From contig JAJEKV010000046.1 in the NCBI GenBank assembly GCA_021234155.1, positions 8,375,012 through 8,439,011 of the forward strand: a DNA stretch of 64,000 nucleotides, read 5' to 3'. Below the pieces are notes generated by a model that worked only from the letters and a program-made list of their open reading frames with translations, did no database searches and was not told the DNA's origin. This document shows, in pieces, positions 1-10,500 of the stretch (position 1 is the stretch's first letter; every line of letters begins with the position of its first letter). The DNA comes from Isoetes taiwanensis. Taxonomy: Eukaryota; Streptophyta; Lycopodiopsida; Isoetales; Isoetaceae. The translations under genes and the position numbers were made by a program.

Positions 1-356
1 CTGACGAGCTAGACAAGCCAGTGCATCTTGGGAGTCGGGATTGACTCTTTGGGCGCGCGAAACGGAGCTCGGAATGACTGTGGACGAAAAAGGGAAAGTT
101 AGGGTTTGGTTGCCTTACATAGGCTATCAGTTAGGGTTAGGGTTTCCATGACCCTTGGTATGCCCACTTAATGGTTAGAGGTCTAAAGTGCGCACATTGA
201 TAAATGTGTGCACACTTGCAAGTTGCCCCCTAGGGCGCTACTTGCTTGGCTATACGTCGATGTACACGTCAATCGGGATGGCGTGTATACATGATTTATA
301 GAGGCGATCTGATATACATCTTAGGACCGTGATAATCTTGGCTTTGGAACGTCACA
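1..356 (-). repeat. 3' LTR of element A (partial)
   Basis: Bases 1-356 repeat 9250-9594 almost exactly for the first 300 bases and end in the same GTCACA. The copies diverge near the LTR start (plus-strand right end). The other roughly 1.1 kb of this LTR lies outside the window. Confidence 0.92.
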
Positions 357-393
357 TTCTCCCCACCTTAAAATGATGCTGTCCGCAGCATCA
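357..393 (-). other. Polypurine tract and adjacent stem-loop of element A
   Basis: On the minus strand AAGGTGGGGAGAA directly abuts the 3' LTR start TGTGACG and is the expected primer for plus-strand DNA synthesis. Just upstream, plus-strand bases 374-393 form an 8-bp stem (TGATGCTG/CAGCATCA on the minus strand) with a 4-base loop. Element B has the same stem-loop in the same place with compensated base changes. Confidence 0.8.
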
Positions 394-3300
394 AGGTTCT
401 CCCCACCTTGGGATCTTCATGTCCTGCACCCAACTTGATGCATACAATTATTATTATAGTTACACAGTTATTAGAGTTACTCTAAGGTAATGTTTAAGAC
501 ATTACTGTACTATTTCATTATCCACTTAACTTATCACTTCATAACTTAATCAACGCAAGGTAATTACTAACCTTACTTAATACAACATTTAAGTTTATCA
601 AAGTTTATCAAAGTTTATCAATTTCATACAAAATTTACACTTCCAAGGTACTCTTCATGCCTTGCAACACGTTATAACAAAATTCGTGTTGCAAGTCTTT
701 GCACCTTGAAATCCTGCATTAATTTTACAATATCTATAATTACATATTTACTAGCTTACACAAGATTTAAGCGATTAGTTTCAATGGTAGAAATCACAAC
801 TACTCTAGAACTATCTATACAAGTGCTCGTGGTGCGGCTCCCCGCCGGTTCTTCGTTCTCATTGGCCTCCTGGATTCACACCACGCTAGAATATTAATGT
901 AAAGTTGGTTATAAGGGAACCACCCCATCTATCTACATGAATGCATGACTAATCTCCTCAGTAGGAAGAGGATGCTTCTTCCATCGTGGCCGTGGAGACA
1001 GCGCCCTATAATGCCTATATGACGCTCATGCCTACACCTTTAGTTGCCTGAGACGTGGAGGATAGGGTCCTTCCCGTATTTGGGCGTGAAGGATAGGGTC
1101 CTCCCCGTAGGCATTGACTAGAGGTGCTTTCCTATCAATGCATTCCTGAATGACCTCTTATCTCGAGGTCGCCTACTTCCGCGCGATTTTAAGTAGACTT
1201 TTTAATCTACCTTCCACTCATCCAAGCAGAACTGCGGTCATGCCTGCATTGACATTACACCACGTCCTAGAGATCACCGTAGTGGTCCCATCATCGGTAA
1301 TTACGCATGCCCATACCTGGCATAGGCTGCATGCGTAGATTAATCTTAACTACACATGAAATTAATCTAAACACAAATCGACATGCCCGAGTTTCATTTT
1401 TTTTTGGCTCCTTTAATGCATGTGATTAACATAATTACCCTAAGGTAATATTTATGAATTAACATTATCATAGTATCGGATACATTACTTCCGATAGTAC
1501 AATTATATTTACTCTAAGCTTTGCAATCGACTTTTAGATCGCGATTATTTAAACAATAACCCTGATTTAGACCTATTGTTACATAGACAAGGTTTTAATT
1601 ATCATACACAAGCATTATCTGTGCTTCTTATTCTCTTCCTTGGGTCCTGCATTACCCTTGGAAGTATATCCCTAAGATGCACTTAAGTATATCTGAATTC
1701 TATTTTCTATTTATATTTATAAGGACCCCGAGGTCATATAGCTATCCTTGGAAGGAATTGCATCCTTGCGAATGATTAATTAACATGCTACCTCACATTA
1801 CCATTGTTATTTAACTTATTTCCCTATGATACATATATGTACAGCAAATTCTATGCAGTTATTAGGATCTATATTTAACTTGTCAATAAGACACATTAAA
1901 GCTTATTATACATGGGCACACCTTACCTAAGGCTAGGACACATCCACCCATTGAGCCGGCGTGGAGTAATTTGGAGATGACTTGGTCGTTGCATTGCTCC
2001 CATATTTTTGCTCCACTTCATTGGTGTAGCTAGCTATCACGTCAATCTCGCACGTTGAAGGCCTCCTGTTCATTCGCTTCGGCCATTGCCGGAGTGAACT
2101 CTATTCTACGGGTCGGTCATTTCGATGCAAGTACGTTTAATCATAAGATTGAGCCCTCCCACTTTTCGAAAAGAAAATGGTCCTGCACCCCTTCAATGAC
2201 GTTGTACACAACGTCATATCTATTCTCTCCCCTTAAGAGGTTATACGCTTCTTACTTAGCGCATTAATTTACTAGCCTTATCTAGCATATATAACTATCT
2301 AAGATGGATGCACATATTATGTTGTCATTTATTTCAATATAGTTATGGGTTACCTACTTAGTTAGAACGATTCTAAACCACAAGGTTTTATCATCATGAC
2401 AATTCCTTTTGTCTCAAAAGACTATTTGATTACTATAATTCTTATTTTAGATGTACCTTGCATGTACTATTCTTTTATATTCTAGAGATCCCCCCTTTCT
2501 TAGTTATTTAAACTCTTGGAATATTTCTACCAATCGAATTGATGCCATCGTAACAAGTTGGCCGGACTTGCTAGATTACTTCTTTTCTTTCGGTTGGATT
2601 ATTGTTTTGGAGGTACTAGATTTATACATGGTCAACAATTATCTTAGTAATGATTTCTTCTTAGCGAGGTGATCAATCTCACCAAGTGGTTTCAATATGT
2701 TGGATGTCTGTTAACAATCGTGTATAATTTTAGTTACTCCTATGCATTTCCTTCCCAATACTTGACGCTTAGCTCAATATTGGGGCAATCCTTTCGGCGA
2801 GAATATCTAGAAATGCCTTCTAATCCCAATATGGATGTTACCATCCCTACATTTAACCTACTAGGCCCCATGGCCTTAGATCCTTGAGCTTGCTAGAAGC
2901 TCATCCACTCGTTGCCTGCTTGAAGCAGCAAGGTAACGTTCTTCTGAGTCGCTCGATACTTCAGTCTCCTTGACGGTGGCTCCTCTTTGATGTAGAGGTT
3001 GACTTTGTTCGTTAGAAGCCTCTCATTGCTGGTGGCTTTGATGGTGTAGTTGGTCACTTGAAATCTTCCATGCCGCTTTTCAAAAGCCTGAAGGTGGCAC
3101 CGTTGAAAGAGATCTTTCATCTTGAACTCTTTGTCTTGGCAGCTAAAGGACGACTCTGTGTCCGATATTGTTTCTTCGACTCCATCGACGTCTCATACGT
3201 CAAGTCCTCTTGTCGTTATCGTGTTGACGATGTTGATTGCTTCACCCCTGCAAATTGCCTGACATCTCTTCCTTTGATCTGTTACGCTATGGGAGGGAAG

Positions 3301-6300
3301 GAATAACAAGGGAACTATATATGCAAAGCATATAACTTACATAATTACAATTACTACTAGAGCTATTAGGTCCCGCTTGTGCCTCCCTTCGAGTTGCACA
3401 CCTACTCCTTGGCAATGTCATCGGTGTTCCTCCCGGTGCAATGGTGTTGGCGATCTATATCCTCCTATTTGTACGTCAGCTCGTACTCCGGGATAACTTG
3501 TTGATATACTTGGGCCCTCCGATGTTTGTCGGCTATGGCACAACACGCTTTGCATCACATTCTAACTAAAGGTGTGCTGGTCGTTGATGCTTCGACATTT
3601 CTGGCCCGCTTCGATCTCGTTCTCGGCGGTAATTATCCCCCCCTCCCCCCTTCATGATACTTGAAGCTATTTGGAGGCGTCTCTTGAGGCTGTGCACGCT
3701 TCCTTTGGCTATACTCCTCTGGAGTTGTTCTCTTCTGCAGTTGTTCTTTAAATCGTCCATCCTTGGGTGCGTGCAAGTCATCGGCTCGCCTCCCTAGTTG
3801 CTTCTCCATCGAGCTTCCAATCTTCCTTGTTTGATCCCCTCGATCACATGGCTTGGACGTTGTCACGTTCCTCAGTGCTATGCCGTCTTCTTGTCTTGAG
3901 GTACCTTCCAGTGGCTTTGATTGTGCTCGTCAGTTTTGATCCTCCTGTTGCCTCTAGGGAGCTCGTGGAAGAAGTCAGTTGCTAGCACTTCTCCAGCTTT
4001 GAGTTCCTGACCTTTGTCCCTCTATGCATGTCGGTCTCTCTGTCAAGTAAAGCATCATGACTCTCCTCCCTGCTGGCTATATTGTCTGGATGATGGATCC
4101 TTATATCTGCTTGTGACTTGACCCTTGAGTTGAAGAAGTACCGCCTTTAGATATACTCTTGTCATTGAATAGCCTGGCTATTATCTTGAACTCTCTTTTT
4201 GCCGAAGGTGCTTCAGTTGCTATCCTTGTCGTTAAGGTGTCGAATGCTTCTACCTTGGGCGTTTGACGTGCCACATGTCGGAGATATGATCGGCTTCTTT
4301 TCTAATTACTGGTAGGAGTACCTGACGAAGCCATCACCTAGTTGTTGAAGGCATATCTCCTCGTCGCAATGCCTTTCGTAAGTGCATCTCCATCTAATAC
4401 ACGTGTTATAGCGCATCACCCTATATTACCACAAGGTAGAATTATGGTCATCGAGATGTTGCCTTCTTAGTTGGCTCGTTGATGTCGGGTCGTTCCTCCT
4501 TCTATTGTTGAGGCCACTCGTGTCATAAGTTCGTCAAGTGTTGCTGCTGCCACAAGAAGTAGTGTGTTGCATACCGACGATGTCCCGTCGTGCACTGATG
4601 ATCTTGACATGACCGGTGTTGTCTCTTATTCTGACATTGGGTGGACGAGTGGCCTTCTACTTGAGGGCACTTCCCGAAGTGTTTGGAGTCGAAGGTTTGC
4701 TTGGGCTCTGGTCGTTTCTCCCTCGTACTTGCTCTTCCATTTTGATCTTGGGCTATAGTTGTGCTTCCTTGCTTCCTCATTTGGTAGTCGGAAGGAAGGA
4801 GCTTCTCGATCTAAGCGCTAAATCCGTAAATCATGACTCTAAACTCATGTTTCTCCACTATATCTGTGAACGCCCGAGATATACAATAGACATATACGCA
4901 TTTACATTGTGATTTTAATTCATCCACTTTTCCAAAACAACTACAAAGATCTACTTGAATGTTTATACTCCTTTAGGATTTTCCCTCCTCCTATCGCGTT
5001 TGATTCTTCGGTTTTGCTGCATCTTCTTCGTTCTGGTTGACTCCGGGATTCCTTGAGGTGCTGCTACTATTATTGAGCTTCATGTCTGATCCGAGCTCGT
5101 CACCCCAAGTTGCGAAGAGTGTTTATCGATGTGATCCCTTGAAAAAGATGCTCCTCCTTGTGTATGTCCGTCGTAAGGAATGCGGTGATCACTCAACGTC
5201 CCTACATGCGGTGTGTCGTTGCAAGATTGCCGATGTGCGGTGCCATTGATCGCTTGAGTAGGGTCACCTGGCTGTTGCAGTCGGGCATTCTTGAATGTCT
5301 TCGAAGCTCTGTGATCGTGGTCGGTAGGCAGGCATTGTCATTCCTCCGCAGGTTGAATTTCTGAATGCGACTCCTGTTGCTTGGGCTTTGCTTCATTCCG
5401 AAGTGCCTCTCCTGTGCCTGGAAGTGTGGTCATCTCCATTGCCTCTACCATGGCTCCTTCTAGTCGCCTTTGCGTGATTTGTACCTGCTGGCTAGGTCGT
5501 CTCCTCCGTCCCTTGGGTCCTATCCATTCGAGTCTCGCACTCCTTGGCTGACGTAGTAAAGTCGTCCTTCCTTTGGTTTCTAGGTGTTTCTGGGTCCGGA
5601 ATTCTTGTTCGAGCGGAATATTCTCCTCCTTGATATTGTCCCTAATGCTGATATAGACCTTCAAGTTGGAGATGTTCCCTGATATGCGTCTCCTCCCCCT
5701 CATGGTCTCCTACTTTTTGGAACCGATGAAAGTTCTCCTGCTGGTGCAAGGGAGCTGGAAGCTCGACCTGGTCAGCCTTAGGTGCTTTGTGGTTGCCTAG
5801 CTTGGTTGCTCCTTTTGTTGACGTTGCATGACATTCGCTTGAGCTGCTGGGTTGCAAGGTCGTGGTGGTCTTTCCTCCGGTTTCTATACGCTCCTGTGTC
5901 GCCATGACTTCTCTCATCGACGGAAGGTTATGCCCTCTGGCCTTAGCTTGTGATGCTAACGTGGCATCGATGTCTAACGTCTTCCTGCACCTGTATTTTG
6001 CTGCCTTACGTTCTTCCATTTGAAACTCATGTGCGTCGAGTTGGTAAAGGCGTCGAGATCCTCTTTCTGATGTGAGCTCGTGGACGTGGTAGCCGGGAGG
6101 TTGACATCTAGAAAATTCTTGATGCCGTTGGTTACCAAATATTCTTCCCATTTGATGAAGATTGATGATAGGCCGGTGGTGTCCTGTTCTACTCGTTTGT
6201 CGGTTGAGGTGTTTGTCGTTGTGCTTCCCTCTCTTGGGTCTGCCTTTTCTGTCTCCTCTCCTTATCTGTCTGTACATCAGCTAGGACCTCGATGTCTTCA

Positions 6301-7062
6301 AGAAGTTGCGCCTCTAGCTCTTCTGTGGCTCTAGCCATGTACTTCGAAAGCAACGCTCGTATATTCTAGAGTCTAAGGGTCTACTTGAAGGGTCCTCCTA
6401 CAACATTTTGGGCTCTATAAGCAAGCAAGATGGCTTGAGCAGCATTACTGGAGACATATCTATAATCTCCAAGGCTATGGACATTAGGACGTGTGGTATG
6501 GCATGAAATGAGGGTTGTTTTGCAAAACCTCCATGATGTTTGAGGCATACTCTAAGGTCCTAGCAAAGTTGGTTTGGGGGAGTCCAATCTCTACACATGG
6601 AGTGACTTGGGCAGCTCTAGACTCTAGCTCCTTTCTAGGTATCCTGGCAATAGGGAGTGTCAATGTGGCGGCTATATAAGTGAAACTCTATTAGAAGGAC
6701 ACAGAATTAGGTCAAGGTTTATGCCTTTGGCATGAGCAGAGGTGATGTACCAACAGTTGGACTTGGGTTGCTATGCTGAGGTCTAGATGACTATATCAAA
6801 GGGGTGTTCTTGAGCACTTCTATCTAGGAGTAAGGCATCAGCTTTGAGCTGAGAGCAATACTTGCGAGGTACTAATGGGTTATGCTTCTATTTACAAACA
6901 AACCACAGTTTGGAAAAACAATTCAAGGGTTTGAGCAATTTTGGTCATTTTGAGCTGGGGTTTGACATTTCTAGCCTAATTTGAGGTCATAAATGGATTC
7001 TAGGCTGTCTAACGGTCCTAATTGCAACAAATTTTAGGCAATTTGGAGCTCTGTAGCTCAAG
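394..7062 (-). other. Interior of element A: no recognised polyprotein domain
   Basis: This stretch carries only short minus-strand ORFs. The longest are 5642-6277 (211 codons, basic, Gln/Arg-rich), 5338-5703 (121 codons), 3633-3866 and 2893-3120. None shows a zinc knuckle, protease DTG, RT FFDD/YVDD or integrase signature that I can recognise. The 5642-6277 and 3633-3866 ORFs are hydrophilic enough to be gag remnants, but that is a guess. The left part (400-2900) is AT-rich and looks non-coding. It could be the interior of a large non-autonomous retrotransposon derivative, or a pol region degraded past recognition by eye. Confidence 0.45.
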
Positions 7063-7085
7063 TTATGGAGGTTCAAAGTTTGGAG

Positions 7086-7152
7086 GTCTCACACATTGCG
7101 CCCAGGTCAAAACTTGGAGTCTTGATTTTGCTCCTGGCGCGACGTGTGAGAC
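7086..7152. repeat. Foldback repeat copy 1 (element A)
   Basis: Left arm GTCTCACACATTGCGCCCAGG and right arm CTGGCGCGACGTGTGAGAC are near-complementary and enclose an inner pair of CAAAAC / GATTTTG. The sequence can fold into a hairpin with arms of about 30 bases. It is one of three related copies within 800 bases. Confidence 0.75.
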
Positions 7153-7298
7153 ATCTGCCCTATCTTTGTCAAACTTGTCCAATTTGAGTGATCTAAGGGT
7201 CAAATCATGCTAGACTCATCGAGTTAGGCAGAATTGACCCCTTACTTGGTCGATTTGGAGGTGTTTTAGTCTAGTTTAGGACTAGTTTAGGTATGAAG

Positions 7299-7365
7299 GT
7301 CTCACACGATGCGCCCAGGTCAAGACCTAGAGTCTTGCTTTTGCTCCTAGCGCGACGTGTGAGAC
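7299..7365. repeat. Foldback repeat copy 2 (element A)
   Basis: A diverged copy of the 7086-7152 hairpin, starting 213 bases further on, with GTCTCACACGATGCGCCC and GCGCGACGTGTGAGAC arms. Both lie just downstream (minus strand) of the H3-like fragment. Confidence 0.75.
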
Positions 7366-7505
7366 ATCCTCACTACTTGCTCTAAAAATGTCCAATTTGA
7401 CTGAAACAAAAGCCATTACTTGCTAATTCAACTTAGTTAAGTACATTTATACACATAATCTACTCAAAAAACTTTGTATTAAACAAAATTTTATCATTTA
7501 TAAAA

Positions 7506-7718
7506 TTAATAAGGCTCTCCTTTGATATGACTGGCCAAGTGCATATCTTTCTTCATTGAGGTTACCCTTTTTGAGTGTACCGTGCAGGCTGTTGAGTCTT
7601 CAAAATGTTGGACCAGCTTCTGCTCTGCTGCTTCTTGGACCTTGGTCTCCTGGTCTCGTTCTGCCCTCTCCTCTTCTTGTATCTCTCGCTCTATCTGTTC
7701 GTACACTTCTTGGGTCTA
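7506..7718 (-). pseudogene. Histone H3-like C-terminal fragment in element A
   Basis: The minus-strand ORF ends at 7506. Its last 43 codons align without gaps to the C-terminal histone fold of H3: QEAAEQKLVQHFED matches the alpha-2 stretch QEA.E.YLVGLFED, and VHSKRVTSMKKDMHLA matches IHAKRVTIMPKDIQLA. The preceding residues (EQIEREIQEEERAERDQETK) are charged and probably helical, unlike H3. No ATG opens this frame. A TAG at 7716-7718 follows a T-rich run and reads TATTAG on the minus strand, so it could be a splice acceptor, with the first exon missing or unrecognised. The fragment lies 350 bases from the primer-binding site, before any gag. It shares LVQ and a His before LA with the H3-like ORF of element B. 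An intact gene is not visible. Confidence 0.82.
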
Positions 7719-7810
7719 ATATACAAATCTAACTAATTCTTACCTTAAAACTCGATCTAGCATGTTACCTTATTAAAATTCCTCAAGTATTAAGGTGATT
7801 TTGACCTAAT

Positions 7811-7876
7811 GTCTCGCACGTTGCGCCCAGGGCAAAACCTGGGGTCTTGGTTTTTGCTCTGGCGCGACGTGTGAGA
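7811..7876. repeat. Foldback repeat copy 3 (element A)
   Basis: Third diverged copy of the hairpin at 7086 and 7299, with GTCTCGCACGTTGCGCCCAGG and CTGGCGCGACGTGTGAGA arms. It lies between the primer-binding site and the H3-like fragment. Confidence 0.72.
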
Positions 7877-8068
7877 TCTTCTTGCCTTAGAAAGATTTGG
7901 CTCACTGTTTTTAGTCCTTTTATGTTCCAATTCGCTTAACTATTACTAGCTTAGCATATACTACAAAAATGAGAAAAAATTTTCCCACTTTTCGAGGTTT
8001 GAGGATCCTATCAAGTTAGTACTACTGGGAGCATGGCCAGTGCTTTGCTCTTGGTCTCCAAGAACATT

Positions 8069-8080
8069 GCTCTGATACCA
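8069..8080 (-). other. Primer-binding site of element A
   Basis: On the minus strand this is TGGTATCAGAGC, the usual complement of the initiator-methionine tRNA 3' end in plant retrotransposons, one base inside the 5' LTR. It fixes the element's orientation. Confidence 0.93.
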
Positions 8081-8081
8081 C

Positions 8082-9594
8082 TGTGACGTCCCCTACTCAT
8101 ATACGGTGCCCGCACCGTATACAAACAGGAGTTCATCCCCCATACCAGCTCCATACTGATACAGGGCCCTCCACGTATCACTGCAACCTTGATGAGTCCC
8201 AGTGGGAAGAATGAAGGGGTCATTTACCCTGTCTTCCTCAGGGCCTACCTAGCTGCGGAAGCATAAACATACATGTCAGTATACAACATCAACATCACAT
8301 AACCATCTCGAATGATGGCTCATCACATATTTGCATAGACAAAGATCAGTACATCATATGGGGAATCCTACCCAAGGCTCAGGCTCAAGGGGATGACTTA
8401 CGACTTATGTCTCCAGAGGTCATTGCAGACAGAATTCATGGCAAATGGATTTGGCTGGCATAAGAACATGGCTTAGGGTTGTCCACTCCATCCGCCCCTC
8501 CTGTGCACATTTTGCAGAGTAGGTTGAAGAGTGTTGGGACTTGACTGTAGCCCGCCGGATGCATAGCCAAAGGGGCTATTCCTGGGTTGCATCTCCCCAG
8601 TTCCGATGGGGCAGGTAGGGATCACTCCCTCCAGAGATCTACATGCTGACTCAAGGTGACTAGAGGGCCACCGCCCTTATTCGACTTGAACCCAATGGAT
8701 AGTGACACATCACTCCACGGGTGTCGAGCCCATGCCTTACCCACACTCAGTGGCAAGCCATTAGACCTAGTCCACAGTGATCCCCGGTAGACTTTACACA
8801 CCAGGGGGATCGTTCAAGAGTCAGAACACGAACCTCCTTATGAGCCAGTCTGGCCCCTTCACCCACAACCAGGTGTGGTTCTTGTACACATGCCGAATTT
8901 ACAGTGTGCTAAAGAGGCTAGCTAGGAGCATCAACTACTAGGCTGTAGGTCTCTACCCCCCTTCCCAATACAGTGAGTCCACCGAGATCATCCATCCATC
9001 CACATTATCACAGAACTAAAGAATAATATCTAATCTACATCATAGAAGTTATGTTCTTTAGTTAGGGCTCGCTATCTGGGGTTCTATGTGGCTGCTATGG
9101 GCAATTTAATAGGCTAAACATGCTAACTCTATGCCCGGAAGGCGGATTAGGCTATTGAATTGACGAAATACCTGGTCCTCAGCTTGCTCCTCTTGATTCG
9201 AATGCGTCCATGTCGCTGTCTTGCTTGGGGATGCGGTCGGAAAGGGAATCTGACGAGCTAGAGTGCTCAGGTAGATCTTGGGAGTCGGGATTGACTCTTT
9301 GGGCGCGCAAAACGGAGCTCGGAATGACTATGGACGAAAAAGGGAAAGTTAGGGTTTGGTTGCCTTACATAGGCTATCAGTTAGGGTTAGGGTTTCCATG
9401 ACCCTTGGTATGCCCACTTAATGGTTAGAGGTCTAAAGTGCGCACATTGATAAATGTGTGCACACTTGCAAGTTGCCCCCTAGGGCGCTACTTGCTTGGC
9501 TATACGTCGGCACACGTCAATCGGGATGGCGTGTACGCGTGAAGAGGCAGTACAGTATACATCTTAGGACCGTATACTGTGCTGGAACGTCACA
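8082..9594 (-). repeat. 5' LTR of element A (1513 bp)
   Basis: The ends are TGTGACG and CGTCACA. On the minus strand the start contains an 8-bp stem CAGTATAC/GTATACTG around 9552-9578. The LTR carries AAACCCTAACCC-type telobox runs and shares with element B's LTR a block around 8935-8985 (TATTGGGAAGGGGGGTAGAG on the minus strand). The two elements therefore belong to related families. Confidence 0.92.
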
Positions 9595-10192
9595 TGTATT
9601 GTGTCAAACCCTTCTTGCTTCTGAATCTTGGGCATCTTCCTGTGTACTCTTAGTCTGCTGCTCAAACCTCTGATAAAAGATGCTACAAGATGTAGGGTGT
9701 GGTTGGGAACCTGAATGATTTGACATTTAACAAGATATAGATTGAATCTTTCTACATATTGATGCACGCTCCCACCATGTTTAATATGAAAGGTTTGCAA
9801 TTCAGCGATCAAATCTTGAGGATCTAGCAGCTTATCAAATCTTGCCAAGAATTTCTTGACCAATTCATCCCATGAGTTAGCTCCTAGACTCATAACATAT
9901 TCTAGCCAAGCTCTAACCTCATCATTTTTGAAACACTTTTTAAACTCGGAAAATTTACAACCTTTCTTGTGTCCATATTCCTGATAGTACTCCTCAAAAG
10001 TTTTCAGAAAATTGTTAGCATTCATGCTCGGATCAAAAGTGGGAACAGGAATTGGCATGTTCAGCTCAAAGTAATGGCAAGGCATACCTGTATTTGCTTG
10101 TATACTTACTCCTGGTGCAGCAGCAGAGACATCATTTTTTTTCCCTGTGCTTCAGCATGCTCAGATGTTTCATTGTTTCTCCTGGGAGCCAT
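9595..10192 (-). pseudogene. Retrotransposon gag fragment, truncated by element A
   Basis: The minus strand reads from MAPRRNNE (ATG at 10192-10190) through a one-base frameshift in an A-run near 10133-10142. It then runs along the 9564-10085 frame with NNFLKTFEEYYQEYG, WLEYVMSLGANSWDELVKKF and HIKHGGSVHQYVERF. This matches the Ty3 Retrotrans_gag capsid pattern (W..L...F...F, then a Q.V..Y...F segment). The frame runs straight into the LTR of element A at 9594, so element A inserted into this gag gene. The rest of this older gypsy element would lie left of the window. To the right, a possible LTR edge (TGTTGAAGG...) begins at 10237 but is not proven. Confidence 0.8.
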
Positions 10193-10500
10193 GAGTTCAA
10201 ATTCCAAGAAATGATCTCGGTAGGACCTCCAAAATGTTGAAGGTGTTCCTGGCAAAACCTTCAACGTCAGCGGTTTAGAACCTCCAAGTTGCTTAAGGCA
10301 ACCACTCTGTGTGAAAAAATTCCAAGTAGAAAGCTCAAATAACAATCCTCAATCACTTTCCCTAAAGAGAAAAAAGTCTGCCTTGCAAGAAATGATGCCA
10401 AATGCAAACAAGCAAGGATCTGCTTATGATTTTTGATGTCAAAGCTACTCAAGATCCTAAGGAATGTTGTGCAAAAGGTGGAACATAATATTTTGGCCAC
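10193..10500. other. Between gag remnant and LINE: probable LTR/leader remnant
   Basis: No gene is seen. The block from 10237 begins TGTTGAAGGTGTTCC and may be the reverse-complemented 3' end of the LTR belonging to the gag remnant. The 5' end of the following LINE lies somewhere in here, with no ORF1 visible. Confidence 0.4.

Larger units (their letters stand above)
1..9594 (-). mobile_element. Ty3/gypsy-type LTR element A, minus strand, left end cut by window
   Basis: Read on the minus strand the order is 5' LTR (9594 to 8082), primer-binding site (8080-8069), a 7.7-kb interior, polypurine tract (369-357) and 3' LTR (356 to beyond base 1). The LTRs begin TGTGACG and end CGTCACA, the same termini as element B at 41-55 kb, and share blocks of LTR sequence with it. 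I recognise no reverse transcriptase, RNase H or integrase motif in the interior, only a histone H3-like fragment near the 5' LTR and unassigned short ORFs. It is therefore either a non-autonomous derivative or too decayed to read. The 5 bases after the right LTR are TGTAT; the matching target duplication would lie left of the window. Confidence 0.88.

Noticed and set aside
131-142. TTAGGGTTAGGG as a telomere-like repeat
   Set aside because: Only two units, inside the LTR of element A and repeated in its other LTR (about 9370-9382). It reads as a promoter telobox on the element strand, not a telomere.
5642-6277. 211-codon ORF as an identified gag
   Set aside because: Basic and hydrophilic but without the capsid F.KHY/SRFLRL block or a zinc knuckle; left unassigned.
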